A stretch of DNA of 64,000 nt, taken from NCBI RefSeq assembly GCF_030272615.1, contig NC_081414.1, forward strand, positions 812,051,069 through 812,115,068, in the 5' to 3' direction. Under the pieces are notes generated by a model. The model ran no database searches. It was not told the DNA's origin and saw only the letters and a program-made list of their open reading frames with translations. Each line of letters begins with the position of its first letter. The stretch's first letter is position 1. The position numbers were made by a program, and so were the translations under genes. Of the stretch, positions 22,695 to 32,072 are shown piece after piece. This DNA is from Cryptomeria japonica. Lineage: Eukaryota; Streptophyta; Pinopsida; Cupressales; Cupressaceae.

Positions 22695-25600
22695 TTATTT
22701 AAAGACATGATAGATTGAATGAGGTATTTGAATATGACATGCTAAATGCTCAACTATAAGTGAGATCAAAAACATGTATAAAATTGAAGAAGAAAAATCA
22801 CAAGAACTCTTAGAAGAGGGATGAGTGTAATTTATTAGAGCCTTATCCCTGGAGGAAAGGACTTTATGATGAATAGGAGATAAAGATTCATATGTGGATT
22901 TAGAAATTTGAGGGGATTCATAAAGAGATTTGTTCATTGCCAAGATTTCCTTATGAGGGGAATGAGAGTTGATAGAAGTAGAAGATGATTCGTCACTACT
23001 AAATATAGCATTCACATTAAGAGATCGTCTTTTAGATGCTTTAGTGCGTTTGCAGGGATTATAGCCAAGTCCAAAGGCATAATTGTGAAAATTAGTCTCT
23101 AGAGGAACTTTTATCCCTTGTTCATGAGTGCCACAACCATTTCCATGATACCCATGCTTAGCAAAAATGCGAAAACCACGACCATAACGATCAGCCATTT
23201 CAGGAAGAGAAGGTGGTTTTTCATAAGACAAGGAATCAAACTTTTCATAATTAGAGGTGTGAGGAGAAGAAGTTTGAGAAGCAGCCACAAAATTATTGCT
23301 CATAAATTCAGGTAAGACTGATTGATCTCTAGTTTCTTCCTTCTTTTTACCTTTAAGATCTCTAGGAAGAACCCTATATTCACCTACAAAGGTGGGATTA
23401 AAATCAAGAGATCCCCAATCGTCTTCCGCGAGAACCTTCTTAGGATCAAAAGCCTTTTCATGTGTAGACTCAAGTCCAGAAGGATCTTCTTCAGGAGCTT
23501 TAGGCTCATCCAAAGAATTTTGATTATTAGAGGGTGATGATTTATCCATAGGTATCTTGTTCAAAGAGTCATTACTAGAAGAGGAAGGCTTAGAAGAAAT
23601 CCCTTTGGAAGTAGATGTTTGCAAACAAGCCTGAAGTTTAGTATCACCTATCAAGGTATATGTCTTATTGTTATAAATGAATTTAACTTGTCTATGCAAT
23701 GTAGAGGGGACAGCTTGCATACTATGAATCCAGGGTCTCCCTAATAGCAAGTTGTATGATAGATTTCCTGACATAACATGGATAGGAGTAGGCAAAGTAA
23801 CAGGTCCCACTGTGATGGGTAAGGTGATAATACCTAATGAAGACTTAGCCACATTATCAAAGCCTCGAATGGGACGAGAGTCAGGCTCAATAAGGGATGT
23901 ATCCACATTCATCTTATGCAATAGATTAATGCTACATACATTAAGGCCAGAGCCATTATCTACTAGTGTTCGTCTTATAGCCGTGTCATTTATGATAACC
24001 ACAATCATCAAGGGATCATATTGTTGTTGAATTTCACTAGTAGGCAACTCATCTTGGGTAAACACAATTTGAGTTTTAGGATTCATCACAGAGTTAACCA
24101 AAGACACTATATTACTAGATATATTAGGTGGAGGAACATTCAAATATTTCAAGGAATCTTGTAACATTCCATGATGAACAGAAGAAGTTTGTATCAAATC
24201 CCAAAGGGATATCTTAGCAGGGGTAGCTTTAAGTTGTTCTATGAGATCATAGTCCTTACTAAGCATTTGTGAAATACGAGGCGCTTGAGGAAGAATAGGT
24301 TGGGAAGGAGGAAGCGAAGTGGGGATAACTGAAGGAGGATTAGGTTGCGTATTGTTTCTTGTATTATAGGTATGGGCAACCGCATGATAACTCTCTCTAG
24401 TCATTTGCTTAGCATACTCATAAGGGCTCTTAGAAGAATAACCTCCTTGCACAGTAATAATGGGTTTCTTAGGAGTGCAAAAAGAATCATTAGCATAACC
24501 ACCTTGAACCACTAAGATAGGCTTATTTAAAGGTTGAGAATTTTGAGAAGGACAAGCACCTTGGACAGTGAAGAGAGGTTTGTTAGGTGTCTCATTCACA
24601 TGTATCAAATTGATTGAGGATGGTTTAGAGGAATGAACAAAAGTGTTGGAAGAATTATTGATAGTCTTCTCTTGCACTAAAATCTTATCATGGATTAAAT
24701 CAATTTTAGGAGAGAGACAAGGGGTAAGCATTGATGTTCTAGTAGGAAGAGGAAAGGTCATATCATCCTCTATCATCACAAGATCTACATGGGGAATAAA
24801 CTCTCTAGGAGAAGGATCAACACTACTCTCTAAAGTCTCACTTTTGAGAGGGAGATCTTTGAAAGAAATGTTAACCATCTTGCTTTGAACTAGGGTTTCC
24901 TTATGAGTAGAACCAAGTTGAGGAGAGGGAGATGCTTTATTTTTAGAGGGAGAATAATTGAGATTCAAGGAAGGGGAGAAACTATTAAGGGAGAGAGAAT
25001 AATCTACACCTTCTTCTAATGGTTCATCCCAAATAGTGAAGTGGTTGAAAGGAATGTTTGAAGTATTGTCAATTTCGGGAGAGGAGATAACATTGTTTAT
25101 TAATTCCTCATCCTTAGGAGGGAAAGCATCAATAGATGTGTTAAACTCATCCTCTTTCCTCAAAATATGTTCAATATGATCTTTAGGGGAGAGAGAATTA
25201 AGGAAAGTGCTTATTATTTCATCTTCTTCCTCTAAGGGATGCTTATGGGTAAGACAAAATTTAGGAGAAGGGTAAGCATTTATCATTAATTCATCATCTC
25301 TAGTGGGAATTTTGTTGGAAAAGGAAAGGCCATCACTAGGAAATGTAGGGATAATGTCATCTTCTTGTACACAAGGATCCTCATGAAGGGAGAATTTTTT
25401 AGGAGACACAAAGGCATCAAGGGCATCATCCCACAAAGCATGATCATATCTATTAAAAGGTTTATCTTTTGATTCAAAAGGAGATATCTCTTCATAGAGG
25501 GGATTGTTGAAAACAACCATGTTACTAAATTTAGTGGAAGAGCTAATAGGAATGTACCCTTGAGAGGAACCATTCAACTTATCTTTCTCATCACACCTAA

Positions 25601-25736
25601 ATGGCATAGTAACAAGGTTTATGAGTCTTTGGTAAAATGAAGGTTTGGTATATTTAGGTTTCAAAAATTCATCTAAAGCTTCATCTAACTCATAATCATC
25701 ACAAATATGATCATCTTGCAAATAAAAATCTAACAT
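22695..25736 (-). CDS. Element B protein: protease plus G-patch, no RT
   Basis: An intact 1013-codon ORF, starting at ATG 25736 about 140 bp after the PBS. Residues 1-470 are low-complexity and rich in S, P, D and E, with three VQGG/VQGA repeats (about 395-450: FTVQGAC, LVVQGGY, ITVQGGY). Around residue 590 is a retropepsin active-site word, LVDNGSGLNVC. Around 665 is LLLGRPWIHSMQAVPSTLH, the plant gypsy protease signature. Around 845-880 is a G-patch (YGRGFRIFAKHGYHGNGCG). The C-terminus is serine-rich and slightly hydrophobic. I see no gag capsid domain, zinc knuckle, RT, RNase H or integrase. It lacks the stops that riddle the surrounding A2, so it is either young or was selected until recently. 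Its role may be processing or RNA binding for the family; that is inference. Confidence 0.85.
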   Translation of the reverse strand: MLDFYLQDDHICDDYELDEALDEFLKPKYTKPSFYQRLINLVTMPFRCDEKDKLNGSSQGYIPISSSTKFSNMVVFNNPLYEEISPFESKDKPFNRYDHALWDDALDAFVSPKKFSLHEDPCVQEDDIIPTFPSDGLSFSNKIPTRDDELMINAYPSPKFCLTHKHPLEEEDEIISTFLNSLSPKDHIEHILRKEDEFNTSIDAFPPKDEELINNVISSPEIDNTSNIPFNHFTIWDEPLEEGVDYSLSLNSFSPSLNLNYSPSKNKASPSPQLGSTHKETLVQSKMVNISFKDLPLKSETLESSVDPSPREFIPHVDLVMIEDDMTFPLPTRTSMLTPCLSPKIDLIHDKILVQEKTINNSSNTFVHSSKPSSINLIHVNETPNKPLFTVQGACPSQNSQPLNKPILVVQGGYANDSFCTPKKPIITVQGGYSSKSPYEYAKQMTRESYHAVAHTYNTRNNTQPNPPSVIPTSLPPSQPILPQAPRISQMLSKDYDLIEQLKATPAKISLWDLIQTSSVHHGMLQDSLKYLNVPPPNISSNIVSLVNSVMNPKTQIVFTQDELPTSEIQQQYDPLMIVVIINDTAIRRTLVDNGSGLNVCSINLLHKMNVDTSLIEPDSRPIRGFDNVAKSSLGIITLPITVGPVTLPTPIHVMSGNLSYNLLLGRPWIHSMQAVPSTLHRQVKFIYNNKTYTLIGDTKLQACLQTSTSKGISSKPSSSSNDSLNKIPMDKSSPSNNQNSLDEPKAPEEDPSGLESTHEKAFDPKKVLAEDDWGSLDFNPTFVGEYRVLPRDLKGKKKEETRDQSVLPEFMSNNFVAASQTSSPHTSNYEKFDSLSYEKPPSLPEMADRYGRGFRIFAKHGYHGNGCGTHEQGIKVPLETNFHNYAFGLGYNPCKRTKASKRRSLNVNAIFSSDESSSTSINSHSPHKEILAMNKSLYESPQISKSTYESLSPIHHKVLSSRDKALINYTHPSSKSSCDFSSSILYMFLISLIVEHLACHIQIPHSIYHVFK

Positions 25737-25873
25737 TTTGAAATTGCATAAAATTTAAACACACAATGCAAAAACACACTTTTTTTTTTCTTTTTAATGA
25801 AAATGAAATGAAAACACACTAAATCTAGATCTAGATCTAACAAATTCAATGCAAGAGGAAACAATGATAGATT

Positions 25874-25890
25874 CACGTCGGGTTCACCAA
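25874..25890 (-). promoter_or_regulatory. Primer binding site of B
   Basis: The minus strand reads TGGTGAACCCGACGTGA, two bases from the 5' LTR (TT spacer). Element C has the same PBS at 51323-51340. The matching tRNA was not identified by me. Confidence 0.75.
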
Positions 25891-26329
25891 AATGTGTAGG
25901 GGAAAAAGCGAGACTAGGTTAACATGCCCTAATCCTACCTTTTGACACACATTACGGAATACGAAAGAGCCAAGAGATATCGCACAATTGGCTACTTCTT
26001 TTTGTGAAAGAGAGAGAGCCATGGGATATCTATTAGGATTTCTATTCCCTTCTTGAAATTGAAAGATAAAATGATGCAAGTTCAATCCCTAACCTCAAAA
26101 TGCAAGTAGGAACTAATGACAAGATTGCAGAATTGAACTTAAATGATGGAAAGTTGTAAACACAAGGATAAGACAAGAATGAAAATGCATACCCGGAGTT
26201 AAAATCTGACTGAAAATGTTCAGGACGGGGGCGCGGGCGCCACTGTCCTGATTCTGCCCCTGAAACTGCTCCGGAAACTGCTGTTTTTGCACTTTGGAAA
26301 AAGCTGTCAAAAATGCTGAAAATGCTGTC

Positions 26330-26461
26330 GGACCAGGGCGCCCAGCGCCCCTGTCCCAGGGACCAGGGCGCCCAGAAGGGACCAGGGTGCCCAGAAGGGA
26401 CCAGGGCGCCCAACGCCCCTGTCCTGGCAGGACTAGGGCACCCCACGCCCCTGTCCTGGTC
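26330..26461. repeat. Tandem GC-rich hairpin units in B 5' LTR
   Basis: Same array as 20368-20480 with one more cagaagggaccagggtgcc unit, which shows that the unit number changes by slippage or unequal exchange. Confidence 0.8.
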
Positions 26462-26578
26462 TTTTTCTCTGAAATTTGGTGGGAAGGTCGGTCTCAGTCT
26501 GCTTCTCCCGGATCTGCAACCTGCGGCGTCGTCCGAGTCCCGAAACCTGCAATAATATCTGAAAAGGGGAAGGGGCGG

Positions 26579-26586
26579 CTATATAG
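26579..26586 (-). promoter_or_regulatory. TATA box, B 5' LTR
   Basis: CCCTATATAGCC on the minus strand, at the position expected for the promoter driving the ORF at 25736. Confidence 0.6.
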
Positions 26587-27179
26587 GGTTTTGCCTTAGT
26601 CAAACCCCCGCTTCGGTGATTTCCACCTCCACGAATAGCCAAGTTGTTTTGTAAAATGTATTGTGTGTGCAGACCTAGTGTGTGTGCAAGGTCCAAAATG
26701 CAAGAAAGCAAACTAGAGCAACCTAGAAAGTAAACCCTAATTGCTTGTAAATGATGATGCAAATGCTCTAAATCAAGATGCAATGTGATCTAAAGCATGA
26801 ATAAATGATATATCAAAGCTTATGTAAGGACATGAAAACAATATGAAATCATACCCAACCCTCAAGGGAGGGGTACAAGCCAATCTTCAGTCGGTAATCT
26901 CCTATTGTTCTTCAATGTCTTCCAAGCCCTAAATGGATGAATGAATGAATTTGATAGATGCTTGATAGAGTGATGTTGAATGTTGTTGAAGTCTTCAAAG
27001 ATTTTCTCTTTCGCTGCCTATGAAGTTCCTGGAAACCAAAAATCCCATCCCATCAAATGAGGAAAGAGAGCTTTTATGTATGAAACCCTAGGTCGTAAAT
27101 TCGTATTTTGGCCAACCTAGAGATTGAATATCCCGCCAATTTCTTGGGGTTAAGCTTTATTTTATGATTGGATCGCGCT

Positions 27180-27259
27180 CCCAAAATTTCGGGAAAAATG
27201 TCCGGGACCATGTTGCACGGGCGTCATGGTCCCGACAACTTTTCACCAAATTTTCAGGG
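27180..27259. repeat. Long hairpin module in B 5' LTR
   Basis: The apex is a perfect 9-bp pair, GGGACCATG / CATGGTCCC, around ttgcacgggcgt. Outer arms ccaaaatttcgggaaaaatg and aacttttcaccaaattttca extend the dyad with mismatches. Confidence 0.75.
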
Positions 27260-27597
27260 CCATCAGATATGATGATTTTAGAGAGAATCCCGAAGTTACA
27301 GGTGATTTCGAGATGTTTTGACCCCCGAAATCAAGCCCCCAAGTCAAAATAGGACCTAATTAGGGTTTTTGATTAAATGATGTATTGGAAGAATAAAATG
27401 AAAGGGGCACACTTTAATGAAAGGGCCCAACTTTATGATATGGGAGATGATAAAATAGGACCTTAGACCTAATTAATTTAATTAATTAAGTGCTAAAGGG
27501 GAAATGCAATGCAAGATGCAAAATGCGCCAAGGCGGGTGCTAAACTAGGTGTGAAATTGTACCACCCTAGCAAGTGCGTACAATTTACGATGCTACA

Positions 27598-28196
27598 GAA
27601 GGAAATGGAGACATGTAAAGGTTTTTGTCAAATGGGAATGGGCATATTGTGTCCAGAGAATATTGTTTTGGTGTTTTATCTTTGTTTTCTATTCTTGTGA
27701 CTACAGTTTGTAATGCTTGCATTTGTTTGCTCATTTTTCCCCATGGTGTCTCTTCCTCTTTAGCAACGAGGGCCTCCACATTATAACCAGTAGGGATTTT
27801 GGAACCTTGTTTTGCTAATTCTAGGAAATAGTCTTCTTTTTCCCTAGCCATGATGACCTTCATCATTTTCTGGAATTCTTTATCATTCTGACATCTATGT
27901 ACTTCATCTTCAGGAGGTTCAGGAAGCTAAGATTCAGTTGATGAATCACTGTCAATGGCATGATTGCGGAATTCATCGTGAGTGTTTTGTTTATTAGCTT
28001 CTCTTTCTTGTCTTTCCCTAGACATGGTGGGAGATAGGTGCTAACCAAAGACTGGTATGTCGTAAACTGGTATCTGTGATGAGGATAGTTTATTGTAAAA
28101 GGGGTTTTCCACAAAGAATGGATTGTCTTTTGACACAAAGGGCGTTTCTTTTTCTTTGTCCTTTTTGCTGCAAGAATTTCTAGTTTGAACAGGCAT
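27598..28196 (-). pseudogene. N-terminal gag relic of A2, right of the B insertion
   Basis: Begins at ATG 28196 (MPVQTRNSCSKKDKEKETPF) and is broken by stops near 28040. 27585-27866 contains KMSKQMQALQTVVTRIENKD. It aligns by eye with A1 gag from 2022 downward. The frame then meets the B insertion at 27597. Confidence 0.7.
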
Positions 28197-28529
28197 TTTG
28201 TAACCGACAGGACCAAGAGTGAGATGTGTTGCAGAAGTCAAGATCAAATTGTAGCTAGTAGTTCATTTAATGTAGTAATTAAGAGAAGTAACTTAAGATC
28301 TAGTCTAGTTTCAGGAACGATCTATCCTATGTAAGACATTATCCAAGTTGACTTAGGTTTGATAAAATGTTTGTTTGAACTAGCTGAGAAATGATCGACA
28401 AAATCATGCAATGCAACTGCAGAGGTACACTATCAAAGTTGTTTATGCTTATGAGGATGATAACCAGTTTTAGGCTCGCTGTAGACTATTTTGGACAGGT
28501 TTAACTATTTTGGACTGGCAAAATCATAG

Positions 28530-28830
28530 ACTTGTACGACATAATTTCTGAGACCGTACGACAGTTTAACAACTTTAGGATGACAACAATTATGTTTCGT
28601 ACGAGTTGGTGGCTAGTACTGTATGACAAATGGGTAAGTCCCAGATGACAAATGATTCTGTTTGGTTCTATTTCGTATGACACAGGATTTAGTTTAAACG
28701 ACAAACTGTTTGGTTTCATACAACACAAGATTGGACATAGGACAACAATTTAGTATACTCGTCTAACAAAGGATTTGGTGAAGGATGACAATTCAGCAGA
28801 CTCGTACGACTATTGACAGAGTATAGACTA
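28530..28830. repeat. Phased CGTACGA / ATGACAA motifs (A2 leader, gag-proximal)
   Basis: cttgtacgacat, accgtacgacag, ttcgtacgagtt, ttcgtatgacac, ttcatacaacac and ctcgtacgac recur about every 25-50 bp, alternating with gatgacaa words. Homologous to 2430-2730. Confidence 0.6.
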
Positions 28831-29509
28831 AAAATTCTAAGTTTTTCAATGGCTGGGTATGACAACTGAGTATGATCAATTCTGAAATGGACTAATTTTT
28901 TACTAGGATAGACTAGTTTTGACACATACAGAGTTTATCACTGAATTGTTTGATCTGTTTGATTTGTTTTCTCCAGTTTCAATATTTCATTTTTTAATTC
29001 CAGGGATGAAAACACAAAAAACACATGAGATATGTAATATTTCAAGCACAACACGCTAACCCTATGGAAGTTGCTTAGAGAAGAAAACCTTTTCTTGTTG
29101 ACTTCGGTACACACCCAATAGCTAATAAGAATACAGCCACTGAGTCTCACGCAATGGATTCTCAATGCTGTATTAGCTGACTCCAAATGCTAATGGGGGC
29201 ATGATATGGCAAGTGTCTTGGGAGAGTTACTATCTCTCTTGCACAAAGATTATCAACCTTTCGGAGGTGAATTGGGTAGCTTCTATTTTATATTTCTTAA
29301 TTAGGGATTCCATTTGAAATTACCCCTTGAAGTCATGCAAGCATGATTGAGCCCTATAGCCCGACAAGGTACCAAAACAAGTTGTAGTCACATAAATGCG
29401 ATTGAGACCATGAGGCCCTATAAAATGTTCGATATGAGAGATCTCAAAGAGAAAACTCAAATAATCCCATCCTTTGAGACTTTAATCATTAGAGACCTAT
29501 TTATTATAG

Positions 29510-29612
29510 TGAGTTGGAATGCTCAGGTCTAGCTGTACTCACTTGGGTCATTCTCATAGGGTGATTACTTTTTCCCACTGTGACAGGCCCGCTAAAGGTA
29601 CACAAATCTCAA
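29510..29612 (-). other. Conserved leader block in A2
   Basis: gtgagttggaatgctcagg, cacttgggtcattc and caggcccgctaaaggtac correspond to blocks in A1 (3350-3480) and D (46786-46920). Confidence 0.5.
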
Positions 29613-30014
29613 AATTTAGAAAAAAGCTTCGAGGGTCTAGATTTATGATTGTCTATAAAAGACAAGAGAGTACTCTCCTACCTCTTAGATCTTTCTGAAA
29701 ACATGAAAGACAAATTTGTTCATTAACTAGATAGAAATTTAAGTGCCTAAAAAAAAAATGAATTTAAAGAATACACGATATTTGGTTGATTTTATTTAGG
29801 CAACCTGCAAAAACAACGCATCAGTAGTCATGTTGTTTTTATTCTTTGGCAAGCATATGTTTGATTTGATAGATTCTTTGACAAGCATCCTACAAGAAAT
29901 TGGCCAGGCTATAAAAATCTTAGGCAGACAGAAGACAATCCAGGGTCAGTGTTACCATCATCAAAATTTAAGCAAAAATCCTAAAAGGTAATCTATTTTT
30001 AATCTATCAGAAAA

Positions 30015-30290
30015 CAGAATCGTACAACAATATTCATAAAACATAACGACAGAATAGTTTTATTGTACGAGTTAGAAACCAACATAGAACGATAAAAAGA
30101 TAGCATAAGCAGTATGTCATACGAGTTAGGAATCAACATAGAATGACAAACTATAAGAAAATCAATATGTCGTACGAGTCCATATTCCTATTCATACGAC
30201 AATTTAAAAGATATGATCTTGTTTCATGCGATAAACTACAGGTGTAAATATAATGTCGTACGATGCAGTGAAACTACTCGTACGATATTT
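30015..30290. repeat. Phased CGTACGA motifs (A2 leader, PBS-proximal)
   Basis: About eleven copies of words like atgtcgtacgag, attgtacgag, ttcatacgac, ctcgtacgat. Starts lie near 30020, 30047, 30064, 30087, 30115, 30144, 30169, 30191, 30225, 30255 and 30276, a spacing of 17-34 bp. The core TCGTACGA is palindromic. Confidence 0.65.
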
Positions 30291-30360
30291 CATAGAGGCT
30301 ATATGGATGAAACCTGTAGGATTAAAAAGAATGATTTTGAGGCCAAAAAAGTAGTTTTCT

Positions 30361-30378
30361 GCCCCACAGTGGGTGCCA
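30361..30378 (-). promoter_or_regulatory. Primer binding site of A2 (tRNA-Lys type)
   Basis: The minus strand reads TGGCACCCACTGTGGGGC, close to the tRNA-Lys PBS with two changes, four bases from the 5' LTR. Confidence 0.8.
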
Positions 30379-30630
30379 GAAATGTATGTGTGAAAAATGG
30401 ACTAAGAATCTGTATTTGCAAGACAAAACACTTCAATCAAGTCATTACATGCATGGTTAATCAAATATAATCAATGAATAATAAACCGTAACAAATCAAC
30501 CCATTACCTTCTAAAAGATGCGAGTATAAGATTGCTCTCAGATTATTTAGCAATACCAGTGACTAGACAACATCAAGACGAAGGATTTAATCTATATGAG
30601 CATGATGAATGCTAGATGGATGCAATATTG

Positions 30631-31291
30631 TGTTAGTGTAGGTTTTTTTATTTTCCTTATGTCAGGGGGTATTTATTTTTCCTACACATATATTATTAAG
30701 CTTGCTTAGGTTATTAGGTGTGGTTAATATGAGAACACGTGGCAGAATACATTAGCTACATGTGTAACTCTCCACCTCACATGGGTAGTTGAGTTACACA
30801 CCCTCTTTTGGCTTGTTGTGCCACCTCTCATAACCACTATTTTGTCATTTCCTAAGTGTGTTATGGGGTAGTTGGGTTTCTCACCCTCTTTTGGCCTTAT
30901 GTGCCACCTCTTATAACTCCTTTTTTGTTTTCATGTAAGGAGGTTATGCCACATGTTTTGGCATTTACCAAGTAGGTAAAAACCTCCCACCTTTTATGGG
31001 GTAGTAGGTAAAACCTCCCACTTTTTATGGAGGTGGGAGTTAATGCACCTCTTGGTTGTATATGCTATTATTTTTCTATATAATAAGCAATATACTCTCA
31101 CCTTCACAAGTGAAGTGATAGCTCGGTGAGAGTCTTCTCTAAATTCTCTTCTTTATCTCTATTTTTCTCTCATATCAGATTTATCTTCATTCAGCTATTT
31201 TGATCTTCGATCATCTGTTGCTTGGAGTTGCATGTGATCTATGACCGACATCAGATCCTGGCTCAATTCTTGCTTCTCACAGAATTTAACA
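30631..31291 (+). repeat. 5' LTR of the copia element
   Basis: 661 bp from TGTTAGTGTAGG to GAATTTAACA. The TATA box is at 31076-31086, followed by a pyrimidine-rich leader. Confidence 0.95.
31076..31086 (+). promoter_or_regulatory. TATA box of the copia LTR
   Basis: ctatataataa, about 215 bp before the LTR end, in both LTRs. Confidence 0.6.
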
Positions 31292-31304
31292 TGGTATCAG
31301 AGCC
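31292..31304 (+). promoter_or_regulatory. Primer binding site (initiator tRNA-Met)
   Basis: tggtatcagagcc directly follows the 5' LTR and is the standard plant copia PBS, complementary to the 3' end of tRNA-iMet. Confidence 0.9.
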
Positions 31305-32072
31305 GTGTTGTCTGGTATAGCTCATTGCTTTTCTGATTTATTTGAGAGATTTGAGATTGTTAGATAGCTAATATTTTTCTTAAAAACCAAGTATTCTCTT
31401 CTCCTGCATTTTCGTGTGATCTGGAGAATCAGAACAGTTTAAAGGAAAATAAGCTTCTAGTTAAATCTGGTTTTATATATGTGTTCTTTGAGATCTGGGT
31501 GATTGCAGCATTTTTGGTAATATTGGAGGCTTCTTTAGCATTTCCAGAGTGTCCAGAAGGCTTGTGAAAATCATAAGTGATTTTTTATTTCACCAAATTC
31601 AGAGTTTGGAGAACACAGTAAAAAAATCAGAGTACTTGACGGAAAGCTGGAAATGAGCACTCTTCATAATTGCAGGTCTTATTGAAATATTCTACCCTTC
31701 CTTTTTAGATATTGCAGGTTGAATCAGCTGCATTTTTTTTCCCTTCTATAGATCATATCTTTCTTCTCACAACTCTATTTTACAAAAACGAATAGTTGTT
31801 GGAAAGGTATTAAGATACATTGAGCAGCTATAAGGCTAATTTTTTTCAGATTTTGTGTTAAATTTATATGTATTTAAACTTTCTATTTTGGCCATTAAAG
31901 CCTTAGAAAGCATTGTAATCTGATAAAAGCCTTGTAAATGCACTAATTATAAAGTGCCAACCTTTTAATATTTGGGGGGGGTGATTTCAAAGACTAGTGA
32001 AAAGGGGGGGTGTCTCTTGTGTCTTCTTTCTTGCACTCTTCTTGACTCTTTGCAATCTTCTTTTCTGCTATC
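31305..32072 (+). other. Untranslated leader of the copia element
   Basis: About 770 bp with no ORF of note and two G-runs near 31973 and 32006. It leads to ATG 32073. Confidence 0.6.

Larger units (their letters stand above)
19931..27597 (-). mobile_element. Non-autonomous LTR element B nested in A2 gag
   Basis: 7667 bp with LTRs at 19931-21617 and 25893-27597, flanked by perfect 5-bp TSDs gaagg (19926-19930 and 27598-27602). PBS, PPT, TATA and ORF all give minus orientation. The single long ORF encodes protease plus G-patch but no RT, RNase H or integrase, so it needs a helper. The uninterrupted target is visible in A1 near 1441-1480. LTRs differ at about 22 sites plus a 19-bp and a 1-bp indel (about 1.3%), counted by eye. 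Confidence 0.92.
25893..27597 (-). repeat. 5' LTR of element B
   Basis: 1705 bp. It differs from the other LTR mainly by one extra 19-bp piece in the GC hairpin array. It contains the TATA box at 26579-26586 and the long hairpin at 27180-27259. Confidence 0.92.
28197..30360 (-). other. 5' leader of A2
   Basis: About 2.2 kb between PBS and gag without a recognised gene. It holds motif clusters at 28530-28830 and 30015-30290, and the block shared with A1 and D at 29510-29612. Words such as cttgggagagttactatctctcttgcacaaag (two pieces around 29216-29250) match A1 near 3112-3146. Confidence 0.6.

Noticed and set aside
30361-30378. tRNA gene 3' end
   Set aside because: Only the terminal 18 bases match tRNA-Lys and they abut an LTR, so this is a primer binding site.
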